Source: Paracoccaceae bacterium
Lineage (GTDB): Bacteria; Pseudomonadota; Alphaproteobacteria; Rhodobacterales; Rhodobacteraceae
Direction: 5' to 3'
DNA: 64,000 nucleotides
NCBI GenBank assembly: GCA_004153385.1
Contig: SDAL01000001.1
Span: 1,054,001-1,118,000 of the forward strand
A model generated the notes under the pieces. That model had not been told where the DNA came from and made no database searches. It was given only the letters and a program-made list of their open reading frames with translations. Shown one piece after another: positions 54,809-63,078 of the stretch (the first letter of the stretch is position 1; the number at the start of each line of letters is the position of its first letter). The translations under genes and the position numbers were made by a program.

Positions 54809-55863
54809 AAACCATCGAACGGCTTGGCCTGCAGGCCCTTCACCAGCTTGATCCGGAAACGGCCCACGGCTGGTCATTGCGCGCGCTGAACGCCGGGCTG
54901 GCGCCGCGCCCCGGCCCTTATAGCAGTGACATGCTCAAAACCCGTATCGCGGGGATCGATCTTCCAAATCCTGTGGGGCTGGCGGCGGGGTTTGACAAAA
55001 ACGCGCAAGCCATCGGCCCGTTGATGCAGGCGGGTTTCGGCTTTCTGGAAGTGGGGGCCGCAACACCGCGCGCCCAGGCCGGTAATACCCGACCACGCCT
55101 GTTCCGGCTAAGCCGCGACCGCGCCGTGATCAACCGCTTCGGGTTCAACAATCAGGGGATGGGGCCGATCACCAAACGGCTGGCCAAGCGGCGCGCGGGT
55201 GTGCCTGTGGGCCTGAACCTTGGCGCCAATAAAGACAGCCACGACAGGGCCGCCGATTTTGCCACCGTTTTGTCCCATGCCGGACCCTATATCGATTTTG
55301 CGACCGTGAATGTCTCCTCTCCGAACACCGAGCGGCTGCGCGATCTGCAAGGGGCCGAGGCGCTGCAGGCGCTGTTGACCGGCGTGATGGCCGCGCGCGC
55401 CAATCTGGCGCGGCCCGTTCCGGTCTTTCTCAAGATCGCCCCCGATCTTAGCGCGCAAGAAATCACCGATATCGCACAGGTCGCCCGAACCACCGGTATC
55501 GATGCGATTATCGCAACCAACACCACACTGGATCGCGACAATCTGCGCGGGCCGCATCAGGCAGAAAAAGGCGGATTATCGGGCGCCCCCTTGTTTGAAA
55601 AATCAACCCGCGTTCTGGCACAGCTTTCCGTCGCAACCGACGGGCAGATCCCCCTGATCGGCGTGGGCGGCATTGCAAGCGCCGAGGACGCATATCAGAA
55701 AATCCGCGCCGGCGCATCTGCGGTGCAACTTTACTCTGCGCTGGTTTTCGCGGGCCTGTCTTTGGTGGACGAGATCGCCCGTGGTCTGGAGGTCTGCCTG
55801 CAGCGCGACGGTTTCACCACCATCGCGGCGGCCACAGGCACCGGACGCGACGCATGGTTGTAA
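54805..55863 (+). CDS. pyrD: Quinone-dependent dihydroorotate dehydrogenase (class 2)
   Basis: 352 residues. Oxidises dihydroorotate to orotate in pyrimidine synthesis, passing electrons to quinone at the inner membrane. The N-terminal amphipathic extension ([15 protein letters not shown]) marks class 2. FMN-binding motifs are [37 protein letters not shown] and [23 protein letters not shown] 54805 overlaps the DUF952 stop. Note the contrast with the pyrimidine-breakdown enzyme PreA at 36333, which has the same fold. Confidence 0.96.
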   Translation: MKTIERLGLQALHQLDPETAHGWSLRALNAGLAPRPGPYSSDMLKTRIAGIDLPNPVGLAAGFDKNAQAIGPLMQAGFGFLEVGAATPRAQAGNTRPRLFRLSRDRAVINRFGFNNQGMGPITKRLAKRRAGVPVGLNLGANKDSHDRAADFATVLSHAGPYIDFATVNVSSPNTERLRDLQGAEALQALLTGVMAARANLARPVPVFLKIAPDLSAQEITDIAQVARTTGIDAIIATNTTLDRDNLRGPHQAEKGGLSGAPLFEKSTRVLAQLSVATDGQIPLIGVGGIASAEDAYQKIRAGASAVQLYSALVFAGLSLVDEIARGLEVCLQRDGFTTIAAATGTGRDAWL

Positions 55864-56189
55864 CCATCTGGCACAATCCGCGCTGCAGCAAATCGCGCGC
55901 CACGCTGGCGCTTTTGCAGGCGCGTGGGATTGTGCCGATGATCCGGCTTTATCTCGACGATCCGCCCACGCGAGAGGAGCTGGAGGGCGTGCTGCGCAAA
56001 CTCGACCTTCCCGCCCGTAGCCTTTTGCGCGCCAGCGAGGCGCGATCAAATGTGCCCGCTCTGGCTGATCATGCGCAAATTTTGGCCAGCATGGCCGCCA
56101 ATCCTGCCTTGATCGAACGCCCCGTCGTGATGACCGCGCATGGCGCGCGGATCGGACGCCCGCCCGAGGCCGTGCTGGATCTGTTCTGA
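55854..56189 (+). CDS. ArsC-family thiol reductase-like protein
   Basis: 111 residues, thioredoxin-like ArsC fold. Active cysteine C11 is in [25 protein letters not shown] is the conserved C-terminal motif. It overlaps the pyrD end by 10 bases, so it belongs to the same operon. It may be an arsenate reductase, but YfgD-like ArsC homologues next to metabolic genes are often of unknown function and no other ars gene is present. Confidence 0.88.
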   Translation: MVVTIWHNPRCSKSRATLALLQARGIVPMIRLYLDDPPTREELEGVLRKLDLPARSLLRASEARSNVPALADHAQILASMAANPALIERPVVMTAHGARIGRPPEAVLDLF

Positions 56190-56294
56190 TCAGGCCGCCT
56201 TTGCCGCCGGTATGATCACATCTGCGCGTGAATTGGGCTTATCAGCAGGTCAATGCATCAAAGCCGCGCCGTTTTCCGCACAGCTGCGCATTTT

Positions 56295-56316
56295 TATGGG
56301 CGAAGTTCTGCCCATA
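56295..56316. promoter_or_regulatory. Palindrome upstream of the OpgG/OpgD gene
   Basis: TATGGGC (56295-56301) and GCCCATA (56310-56316) form a perfect inverted repeat with an 8-base spacer, 75 bases before the start codon. It is a possible operator; no regulator can be named. Confidence 0.3.
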
Positions 56317-56391
56317 GCTGCGATGCGGCGTTGCGCTTTGCCCTCCGCCGTCCATCTTCCACGCCATAGCACGATCACTCCGGAGTAGCTG

Positions 56392-58020
56392 ATGAACGAT
56401 TCTACTGAAAATGAATTTAATCTGAGCCGCCGTAAGATGTTGGCAGCCGGTCTTGGCACGGGGGCATTTTTCCTTTTGCCGCAGGTCGCCCGTGCACAGG
56501 CTGATGCGATCGCGCAAGGAATGAATCTGGGGCCTGCAGAACCTTTCTCCCATGACGGGTTGCGCGAGCTGGCCCGCAACCTTGCCAAAGACTCCTTTAA
56601 CCCGATGAATGTGGCCGATGCGGATGTGGTCGAAAAGATCGACTATGACGCCCATGGCAAAATCAAATTCCGTAAGGATCATGCGTTGTGGGGGCGTGAT
56701 CAGTCCTCCTACCCTGTGCATTTCTTCTTTCCGGGGCGCTACTTTCCTGAACCTGTGCATATTTACGCAGTGGAGGACGGCTCCGCCCGCGAAGTGCCGT
56801 TTTCCAAGGATTTCTTCACCATCCCCGAAGACAGCCCCGCCCAAGACCTCCATGACACCGAAGGGTTTGCCGGTTTCTCTGTGCAAGACACCAAAGGCAA
56901 AGGGGATTGGATGGCGTTTCTGGGGGCCTCCTACTGGCGGACCTCGGGCTATTCCGGCCAGTTCGGGCTGTCCGTGCGCGGGCTTGCCCTTGACACCGCA
57001 AGCCCCGATGGTCCGGAAGAATTCCCGCGCTTCACGCGGTTCTGGCTGGAACAGGGTGAAAATGGCGAGTTCATCACTTACGCCTTGCTGGAAAGCCCCC
57101 GTGCCACAGGCGCCTACCGGATCGCGTCGCGCTTGGGCGATGGTGTGATACAAGATGTGTCTGCCGATATTTTCCTGCGCGGCGATGTCAGCCGTCTGGG
57201 GATCGCCCCCCTGACATCGATGTACTGGTTTGGCAAACACGATGGCCATGTGGCCCCCGACTGGCGTCCCGAGGTGCATGACAGCGACGGGCTTTTGCTG
57301 CACACCGGCGCAGGCGAGCATATCTGGCGCCCGCTTAACAACCCGCCGCGTATCATGGCCAACAGCTTCGAGGCACCGTCGCTGAAAGGATTCGGGCTGG
57401 CACAGCGCGAGCGTAACTTCTCCGAATATCAGGACGATGGCGTCTTTTATGAAAAACGCGCGACGGCATGGGTCGAACCACAAGACGATTGGGGCGACGG
57501 GGCGGTGACCCTCATCGAGATTCCAACCGATGACGAAACCTATGACAATATCGTGGCCTTCTGGACACCCAAGGACGCGGCCACAAGCGGGCAGGAATAC
57601 AGTTTCAACTACCGGCTAAGCTGGGTGCGCGATCTTACCCTCGCCCCGCAAAAAGCACGGTTCACCGCCGTGCGGATCGGTGCGGGGGGCGTGCCCGGTC
57701 AGGATCGTCCGGCCAACACCGTCAAGATCGTCTGCGATGTGGAGCGCACGGGGTTTCAGGGCCTAGGCCGCAGCGATAAATTGCAGCCCAAGGTGACCGC
57801 CTCGCATGGCGAGATTTCGCTGCCCGCCGCGTATCCTGTGGTCGATCAGGATTACTGGCGTGCCCTGTTCGATCTGGATTTCTCTGCCATCGCACAAGAC
57901 GATGACACCCCGATCGATCTGCGTGTCTATGTCGATAATGACGGCACCGCGATGACAGAGACGATGATCTTGCAACTGTTCCCGTCGCAGCTGCGCGAGC
58001 TGCTTGCCGAACATAGCTGA
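56392..58020 (+). CDS. opgG: Periplasmic glucan biosynthesis protein (OpgG/OpgD family)
   Basis: 542 residues. A Tat signal (SRRKMLAAGLGTGAFFLLPQVARAQA, residues 12-37) precedes the MdoG domain (FSHDGLRELARNLAKDSF, YPVHFFFPGRYFPEPV, SMYWFGKHDG, NPPRIMANSFEAPSLKGFGLAQRERNF). It acts in making or branching osmoregulated periplasmic glucans. E. coli OpgD is also Tat-exported, so opgD is an equally good name. The membrane glucosyltransferase OpgH, its usual neighbour, is absent here. Confidence 0.9.
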   Translation: MNDSTENEFNLSRRKMLAAGLGTGAFFLLPQVARAQADAIAQGMNLGPAEPFSHDGLRELARNLAKDSFNPMNVADADVVEKIDYDAHGKIKFRKDHALWGRDQSSYPVHFFFPGRYFPEPVHIYAVEDGSAREVPFSKDFFTIPEDSPAQDLHDTEGFAGFSVQDTKGKGDWMAFLGASYWRTSGYSGQFGLSVRGLALDTASPDGPEEFPRFTRFWLEQGENGEFITYALLESPRATGAYRIASRLGDGVIQDVSADIFLRGDVSRLGIAPLTSMYWFGKHDGHVAPDWRPEVHDSDGLLLHTGAGEHIWRPLNNPPRIMANSFEAPSLKGFGLAQRERNFSEYQDDGVFYEKRATAWVEPQDDWGDGAVTLIEIPTDDETYDNIVAFWTPKDAATSGQEYSFNYRLSWVRDLTLAPQKARFTAVRIGAGGVPGQDRPANTVKIVCDVERTGFQGLGRSDKLQPKVTASHGEISLPAAYPVVDQDYWRALFDLDFSAIAQDDDTPIDLRVYVDNDGTAMTETMILQLFPSQLRELLAEHS

Positions 58021-58026
58021 CAGCAC

Positions 58027-58070
58027 GCACGCCGGGGCGTCCCTTCTGGGCACCTTTTATCCCGGCGTGC
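58027..58070. terminator. Inverted repeat between convergent opgG and exonuclease genes
   Basis: GCACGCCGGG (58027-58036) and CCCGGCGTGC (58061-58070) are perfect 10-bp arms with a 24-base loop. The right arm lies in the last codons of the exonuclease gene. T-rich segments in the loop make it a weak candidate terminator. Confidence 0.45.
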
Positions 58071-60183
58071 GCGCGCCGTTCATATCGCGCAAAAGCCGCC
58101 CGTGCCGGCGCGCCTGTGCCACCACGGCGCCAAAATGGCCCTGCCCGCGCGCCTCCAGCGCGGGCAGAAGCTTCAAGAACGCCTCCGCCGTGGCCACCGC
58201 ATCGCCCAATGCGGTATGGCGCGCCTCCTCGGGAATGGTGATGGCAAGCCTTTGGCACAAGGCATCCAGTGTATGCCGCTCGTTTTGGCCGAACACGATC
58301 GCCGACAATAATACCGTGTCGAGGATCGGATGATCAAAGACCACCCCCGTTGATGCCTCATGGCGTTGCAAAAACCCCATATCAAAGGGCGCATTATGCG
58401 CCACCAGCACCGCATCCTGCGCAAAGCGGTGGAATTGCGCGATGGCTGTCGCGCCATCGGGGGCATCTTGCACCATCGCATGGGTAATCCCGTGGATCGC
58501 GGTCGAAGACGCAGGGATTGGACGGCCCGGATTGACCAGCGTATCGAATACTTCCGCCTCCAGCCTGCGTCCGTTCACAATCCGCACGGCAGAAATCTGC
58601 ACGATCTCGTCGCCGTTTTGGGACGAAAGCCCTGTGGTTTCAGTATCAAATACCACATAGCTCAGTGCCTTGAGCGGGGTCTGGTCAAGGCTGGGTGGCG
58701 CGGGGCGATCCAGCAGATCGAAGTCGTAGACCACGCCGCGCGGTGCAGGCTCCGGGCGTACCGTCACGCGACGCGCCCGCAAAAGCGGCAGGCACAGCCG
58801 TCCGCGCGGCTGGCCCGTCTGGTCGGGTTCCAGACGCTCGGGCCAGATGTCTGTCGCGTGACGGTCCAGAACCTCGCGCCCGCGCAGATCACCCAGCCCT
58901 TCAAGCGGCTGCGCGAGCCAGCGCTCCAGATCGCCCACGTCCACCGGCGGACCTTCCCATTCCAGCGCCACAAGCGCCCCTGTGCCCTCCTCGGCCACCT
59001 CCAGCCGTAAACTGCCGTGGGCAGGCAGCCGCGCGGCCAAACCCGAAAGCAACGCCACAATCTCGTGTGCGTCACACCGCAGCATCAGCCCGGCCGCCAC
59101 AGGCAGCACCACCTGCCCCGCACGGGCGCGCGCTGCGCGAAACACATCCGCCAGATCGCTTGCGCGGATCATCGTCATAGGCGCCCAATCGCGGCGGTTG
59201 GCCTCATGGCGCTGTGCCAACTGTTGCAGATTTTGCGACAAGGTTGTGATTTCACAATGGGCGGCGTGGCGCACGGTATCGCGCGCAGGACCTACCGGAC
59301 CGTCTTGCACGCTTAGAACCTCGATCAGGGATTGCAACGCTGCAACCGGGGGGCGCAATCGCGCGAAAGTCTCATCCATCAGATCGGCACGCTGGCGGTC
59401 GCGGTCCCTATCGGAGGAAATGTCACGCAATGTCAGCACGTAGCCCGCGCCGTCTTGCGCCGAAAGCCGCCGCATACGGGCCGCCAGAACACGGTTTTCG
59501 CCCTGCACAGTGGTGCATAAAATGTCCGTTGCGGCCTCTGGGTCCTCCATCTTTTCCAAACGCTCGTAGCCGTGCAATATCGGGCCGGGGCTCAGGTAAT
59601 CGAAGATGCTGCGGTCAAGGCCAGGCCCGTGGATCAGGCTGGCTGCGTGGGTCAGGCCCGCCCTGTTGATCGCGCCCAGCAGATCGACCGCGTGAGCGTT
59701 GTAAAACACCAGATGATGATCGGCGGAGACAAGCAAAACACCCACCGGCACATCTGACAAAAGCGCCTCGAGCCGCTGTTTCTCCTGCCCCATGCGCACT
59801 GTTGCCGCAGCAACCGTTTGGGTAAGATCGGTGCGCGTCCGCGACAGCTCTGCCAGTACTGCGCAAACCGCCGGACGCAGATCGCCCAGATGCTGCCCCA
59901 GATCTTCAGGCAGAGTGTCGGACTGGTCCGAGATACGCAAAACGGCTGCAAAACGCACCAAAGGTTTTGCGATATGTTCATCAAACAGCCACCAGAATGC
60001 GGTGACCACTCCCAGCCCCACAAACCCCGAGGCGATGGCCGCGATCAGATAGCCGTCCGCCCCCTCTTGTGCACGCATCGCCCCCCAAAAAAGCCCCGCG
60101 CCAAGCGCGCCCAAAAGCGCTGCCGCCAAGGCGACAAACAGCAAAAACACCCGCATGCGCAGGCCAAGCGCTCCAATTCGCAT
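58057..60183 (-). CDS. Membrane sensor with degenerate histidine-kinase region fused to DEDDh 3'-5' exonuclease
   Basis: 708 residues. Two TM helices (about 10-32 and 45-67), a linker/HAMP-like part, a PAS domain (about 135-255, LSDVPVGVLLVSADHHLVFYN), a DHp-like helical region near 275-335 and an ATPase-like remnant to about 470. A DnaQ-type exonuclease follows from about 505. Exonuclease motifs look intact: FDTETTG, HNAPFDMGF and HTALGDAVAT. In the kinase H-box position the sequence is TFARLRPPVAAL, so the phospho-acceptor histidine is missing. Its start overlaps the response-regulator stop by one base (TGATG). It is cytoplasmic-facing at the inner membrane. The role is unknown; context suggests signalling. 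Confidence 0.85.
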   Translation of the reverse strand: MRIGALGLRMRVFLLFVALAAALLGALGAGLFWGAMRAQEGADGYLIAAIASGFVGLGVVTAFWWLFDEHIAKPLVRFAAVLRISDQSDTLPEDLGQHLGDLRPAVCAVLAELSRTRTDLTQTVAAATVRMGQEKQRLEALLSDVPVGVLLVSADHHLVFYNAHAVDLLGAINRAGLTHAASLIHGPGLDRSIFDYLSPGPILHGYERLEKMEDPEAATDILCTTVQGENRVLAARMRRLSAQDGAGYVLTLRDISSDRDRDRQRADLMDETFARLRPPVAALQSLIEVLSVQDGPVGPARDTVRHAAHCEITTLSQNLQQLAQRHEANRRDWAPMTMIRASDLADVFRAARARAGQVVLPVAAGLMLRCDAHEIVALLSGLAARLPAHGSLRLEVAEEGTGALVALEWEGPPVDVGDLERWLAQPLEGLGDLRGREVLDRHATDIWPERLEPDQTGQPRGRLCLPLLRARRVTVRPEPAPRGVVYDFDLLDRPAPPSLDQTPLKALSYVVFDTETTGLSSQNGDEIVQISAVRIVNGRRLEAEVFDTLVNPGRPIPASSTAIHGITHAMVQDAPDGATAIAQFHRFAQDAVLVAHNAPFDMGFLQRHEASTGVVFDHPILDTVLLSAIVFGQNERHTLDALCQRLAITIPEEARHTALGDAVATAEAFLKLLPALEARGQGHFGAVVAQARRHGRLLRDMNGARTPG

Positions 60184-60572
60184 CAGCCCGCCTTTTCATG
60201 CAAAATGCGCTGTACCTGCGTGCGCAGCGCCTGCAACTCGAACGGTTTGGCGATAAACCCGTCCGCGCCCAAAGCCAGCCCCTTGCGCTGCTCCATCGCC
60301 GAGCCGCGCGCGGTCATCATCAGGATTTTCACCCGATCAAGGGCGGGATCGGCGCGCATTTTTTGGCATATCTCGAAGCCAGACACCTCCGGCAACATCA
60401 CATCCAGGAGCACCAGATCAGGGCGGGTCTGTATGATCCGCTCCAGCGCGCCCGCGCCGCTTGCAATGCGTTCGTGCGCATAGCCTTCGCGCCCCATGAC
60501 ATAATCCAGCGCGAGGGCGATATTGTCTTCGTCCTCGACGATCAGGATTTTATGGCAGGAGGGTTTATCCAT
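60183..60572 (-). CDS. Stand-alone response regulator (receiver domain only)
   Basis: 129 residues, all one CheY-like receiver: acidic pair EDE near 13-15, phospho-acceptor D57 in LVLLDVMLP, and K in IAKPFEL near 107. It has no output domain. ATG 60572 overlaps the small membrane protein gene by 8 bases, and its stop overlaps the exonuclease-sensor start. A partner kinase is not evident, because the adjacent sensor lacks the phospho-acceptor histidine. Confidence 0.92.
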   Translation of the reverse strand: MDKPSCHKILIVEDEDNIALALDYVMGREGYAHERIASGAGALERIIQTRPDLVLLDVMLPEVSGFEICQKMRADPALDRVKILMMTARGSAMEQRKGLALGADGFIAKPFELQALRTQVQRILHEKAG

Positions 60573-61101
60573 GACGCCCACCCGTTGAGCAAAATGCCTG
60601 CAACGCAGGATCATCTGCGCCCACATCGATCCAGCGTCCGCCCTGCAATTTGCCGTTTTCGATCTGCGCGCCCCCGACCAGATCGGCGCGGGTCGCACTT
60701 TTGCAATCAAAGGCGACAGGAACGGCACGCGGGGCCTGCCAGCGCGCCAACAGCAACAGATTGCCTTGGGAAAGATCCGCCACAGGATGGCTTAACCTAT
60801 CGCGATCAACCGCGATAAACCGCGTAATTACGGGCGCGGCAAATGTCCACGGCCGCCACCAGTTGCTATCCTCGACCGTCATGACAACCGCCACATCCCC
60901 TGCCAGACCATCGCGCAACTGCGGATACCAACTGTACTCGGCATAGATCGTATAGCCCAGCATCGCCACACCGGCCGCCGCCGGCACCACCCATTTCGGC
61001 AAGCCGCGCAAGCCGAATTTTGTCACTGCGTGGCGCAGCGCAAAGGCCACCAGCCCCGCCAGAACCCCTGCAGCCAGCATGGCGGTGAAATCGATGATCA
61101 T
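60565..61101 (-). CDS. Small membrane-anchored protein of the symporter signalling cluster
   Basis: 178 residues. Two hydrophobic segments near the N-terminus (MIIDFTAMLAAGVLAGLVAFAL and WVVPAAAGVAMLGYTIYA) and a soluble C-terminal domain of about 125 residues with two cysteines (FDCKSA, AFCSTG). ATG 61101 has AAAGGAGG upstream. It overlaps the response regulator start by eight bases and follows the DUF294 gene by 16 bases. I recognise no family; similar proteins appear in this context in Rhodobacteraceae as far as I recall. Confidence 0.75.
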   Translation of the reverse strand: MIIDFTAMLAAGVLAGLVAFALRHAVTKFGLRGLPKWVVPAAAGVAMLGYTIYAEYSWYPQLRDGLAGDVAVVMTVEDSNWWRPWTFAAPVITRFIAVDRDRLSHPVADLSQGNLLLLARWQAPRAVPVAFDCKSATRADLVGGAQIENGKLQGGRWIDVGADDPALQAFCSTGGRHG

Positions 61102-61117
61102 GAAAAGCCTCCTTTTG

Positions 61118-62950
61118 TCAGCCGACACCGGCCTTGCCATAGCCCACCGACGATTGCATCGAGCGTACCACGACGAAAGCATCGCGCAGATGCGATCTGG
61201 CGAAATCCGACAGATCGGACGGTGCAAGATAGTTGTCGGGCGCCCGGCCCGCGCGGATGTCTTCGGCTTGGGCCTGAAGGCGTGTGCGCGCAATCAGATC
61301 ATAGGCCGCGATCAGATCGTGCGCGCCTGTGGCAGACAAAACCCCCGCCTCCTGCGCGCCATGTAGACGGGCACGGGTGTTGACCACACGCACCTGCCCG
61401 CGCAGCGCATACAGCCGCGCCAGATCGGCCACAGGCACCACCCCGTTATGTTTCAGATCGATATGGTTGCGATGCTCGCCCGAGCGGATCGTGGCAAAAC
61501 CGCGCAAAAGCCCCAGTGGCGGGGTGTGTTTCAGACTGTTGGAAATCATATGCGCCACAAAAATCGAATTTCTGGCGGCATAGTCCAGGGTTTCGTTCTG
61601 TAGCTCGGTGAAAAGACCGGGGCTGTCTCCTGCAATGATCCGCAGATCGAACATCACCGACGCCAGCATCTGTGCCTCGGGGTTGGGAATTGCGATCCAG
61701 CCGCGGAAGTATGTCCGCCAGACCTGCACCGGCTGGCACCAGCGCGGATTGGTGGCCATCATATCGCCCGGACAATAGACATACCCGCAGGCATTCAACC
61801 CGTCCGACACGATCTGGGCGAGTTGTCGGAAATACCCCATATCATCGGCGGTGGCGGTGTCATCGACCATCAGGCAGTTGTCCTGATCGCAAACGCCGGT
61901 CTGTTCCTGCCGCCCCTGCGAGCCGCAAGCCAGCCACAGCCACCCCACAGGTGCCGCCCCCAGCGCCTCTTGGGCCAGCGCCACCAGCCTGCGCGTGACC
62001 GCGTCCGCAATATCGGTGATCAGCCGCGTCGTGACCTCGTGGGCATGATTGGCCCCCACCAACTGCACCAGAAGCTGCGGGATCCGTGCGGTGATGGCGG
62101 CCATTTGCTCAACGGTCGGGGCGCGCGCAATCTCGTGTATCAGCGTCACCGCACTTAGCGCCTGAAACCGCGTCAGATCGGTCTGGGTGATCATCCCCAC
62201 AAACCGCCCCGCCTGCGTGACCGGCACATGGCCCACACGGTTTTCGACCATCATGTGCAACACATCCGATCCAAGCGCCTGTGGCGGCAGGCTGAACGGA
62301 TCGGGCGACATCACATCGGCCACCGCACTGGTGGCGGACACCTCACCTGCAACCACCTTGTTGGACATATCGCGCTGGGTCACCACACCCAGCAAGGTTC
62401 CCTCCGCGTTCGTAATCCCGAGGCTGGAGATCTGATGATCGCGCATCAGACGCGCGGCATGCCTCACGCAGGTGTCGGGCGGACAACTGACCGGATCGCG
62501 TGTGACCAGTTCGGCCAGCTGCATCGTTGCCAGATCCTGATGCTGGCGGGGCCGCGCAGAACTGGCGCGGTTGAAAAAACGTGCAAACGCCGGCGCATGG
62601 GACAGCAGGTTCTGGAAGTCCTGCGCAGGCAGGGTCAGGATCGTGCAAGGCGCTTGGGCAATGGCTGTGGTGGCCGCGCGCCCGTCGCGCATAAGGCCGC
62701 GCTCGCCAAAGCTGTTGCGCGCGCCCAGCACCGATACCAGCGCGCCATGGGCATCGCTCACCTCGACCCCGCCGCGCGCAATCACGCACAGGCCGTCCAG
62801 CATCTGGCCATAGCTGTAGATCACATCGCTCTGGGCGTAGTCCTTGCAGCGGAAGGATCTGGCCACACGGGCCAGATCGTTGCGCGGCAAGCTGTCATAG
62901 GGATGGATCCCTTCCAGAAACGCCATGACGGACTGCCACTCACTGTACAT
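61118..62950 (-). CDS. cNMP-binding / CBS-pair / DUF294 nucleotidyltransferase-like protein
   Basis: About 610 residues. Order: cyclic-nucleotide-binding-like domain (about 5-120), two CBS motifs (about 150-275), DUF294 nucleotidyltransferase domain and DUF294 C-terminal domain (to 600). The nucleotidyltransferase motif WLACGSQGRQEQTGVCDQDN keeps GS and D-x-D. Such GlnD-like proteins are conserved beside acetate permease and acetyl-CoA synthetase genes in many proteobacteria. The ribosome-binding site AAGGAGG lies 10 bases before ATG 62950; an ATG at 62959 is only 1-2 bases from it. Confidence 0.9.
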   Translation of the reverse strand: MYSEWQSVMAFLEGIHPYDSLPRNDLARVARSFRCKDYAQSDVIYSYGQMLDGLCVIARGGVEVSDAHGALVSVLGARNSFGERGLMRDGRAATTAIAQAPCTILTLPAQDFQNLLSHAPAFARFFNRASSARPRQHQDLATMQLAELVTRDPVSCPPDTCVRHAARLMRDHQISSLGITNAEGTLLGVVTQRDMSNKVVAGEVSATSAVADVMSPDPFSLPPQALGSDVLHMMVENRVGHVPVTQAGRFVGMITQTDLTRFQALSAVTLIHEIARAPTVEQMAAITARIPQLLVQLVGANHAHEVTTRLITDIADAVTRRLVALAQEALGAAPVGWLWLACGSQGRQEQTGVCDQDNCLMVDDTATADDMGYFRQLAQIVSDGLNACGYVYCPGDMMATNPRWCQPVQVWRTYFRGWIAIPNPEAQMLASVMFDLRIIAGDSPGLFTELQNETLDYAARNSIFVAHMISNSLKHTPPLGLLRGFATIRSGEHRNHIDLKHNGVVPVADLARLYALRGQVRVVNTRARLHGAQEAGVLSATGAHDLIAAYDLIARTRLQAQAEDIRAGRAPDNYLAPSDLSDFARSHLRDAFVVVRSMQSSVGYGKAGVG

Positions 62951-62990
62951 CGGGCGCATGCCTCCTTCGGGGTGGTTTCGGGGGGATGGG

Positions 62991-63020
62991 CGGGCGCCGG
63001 AGGGATATCTCCGGCGCCCG
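62991..63020 (-). other. Strong hairpin between symporter and DUF294 genes
   Basis: 12-bp perfect GC-rich arms (62991-63002 with 63009-63020) and a 6-base loop, without a T run. It probably sets differential expression or mRNA stability between the abundant symporter and the downstream signalling genes. Confidence 0.6.
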
Positions 63021-63078
63021 TTTGTGGCAAAGCTGGCACCTCGCACGGGTCTGGCTTTGCCATGGTGTGATCACAAGA

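Noticed and set aside
56242-57483. A 413-codon open frame antisense to opgG
   Set aside because: Runs against a well-supported gene and shows no domain.
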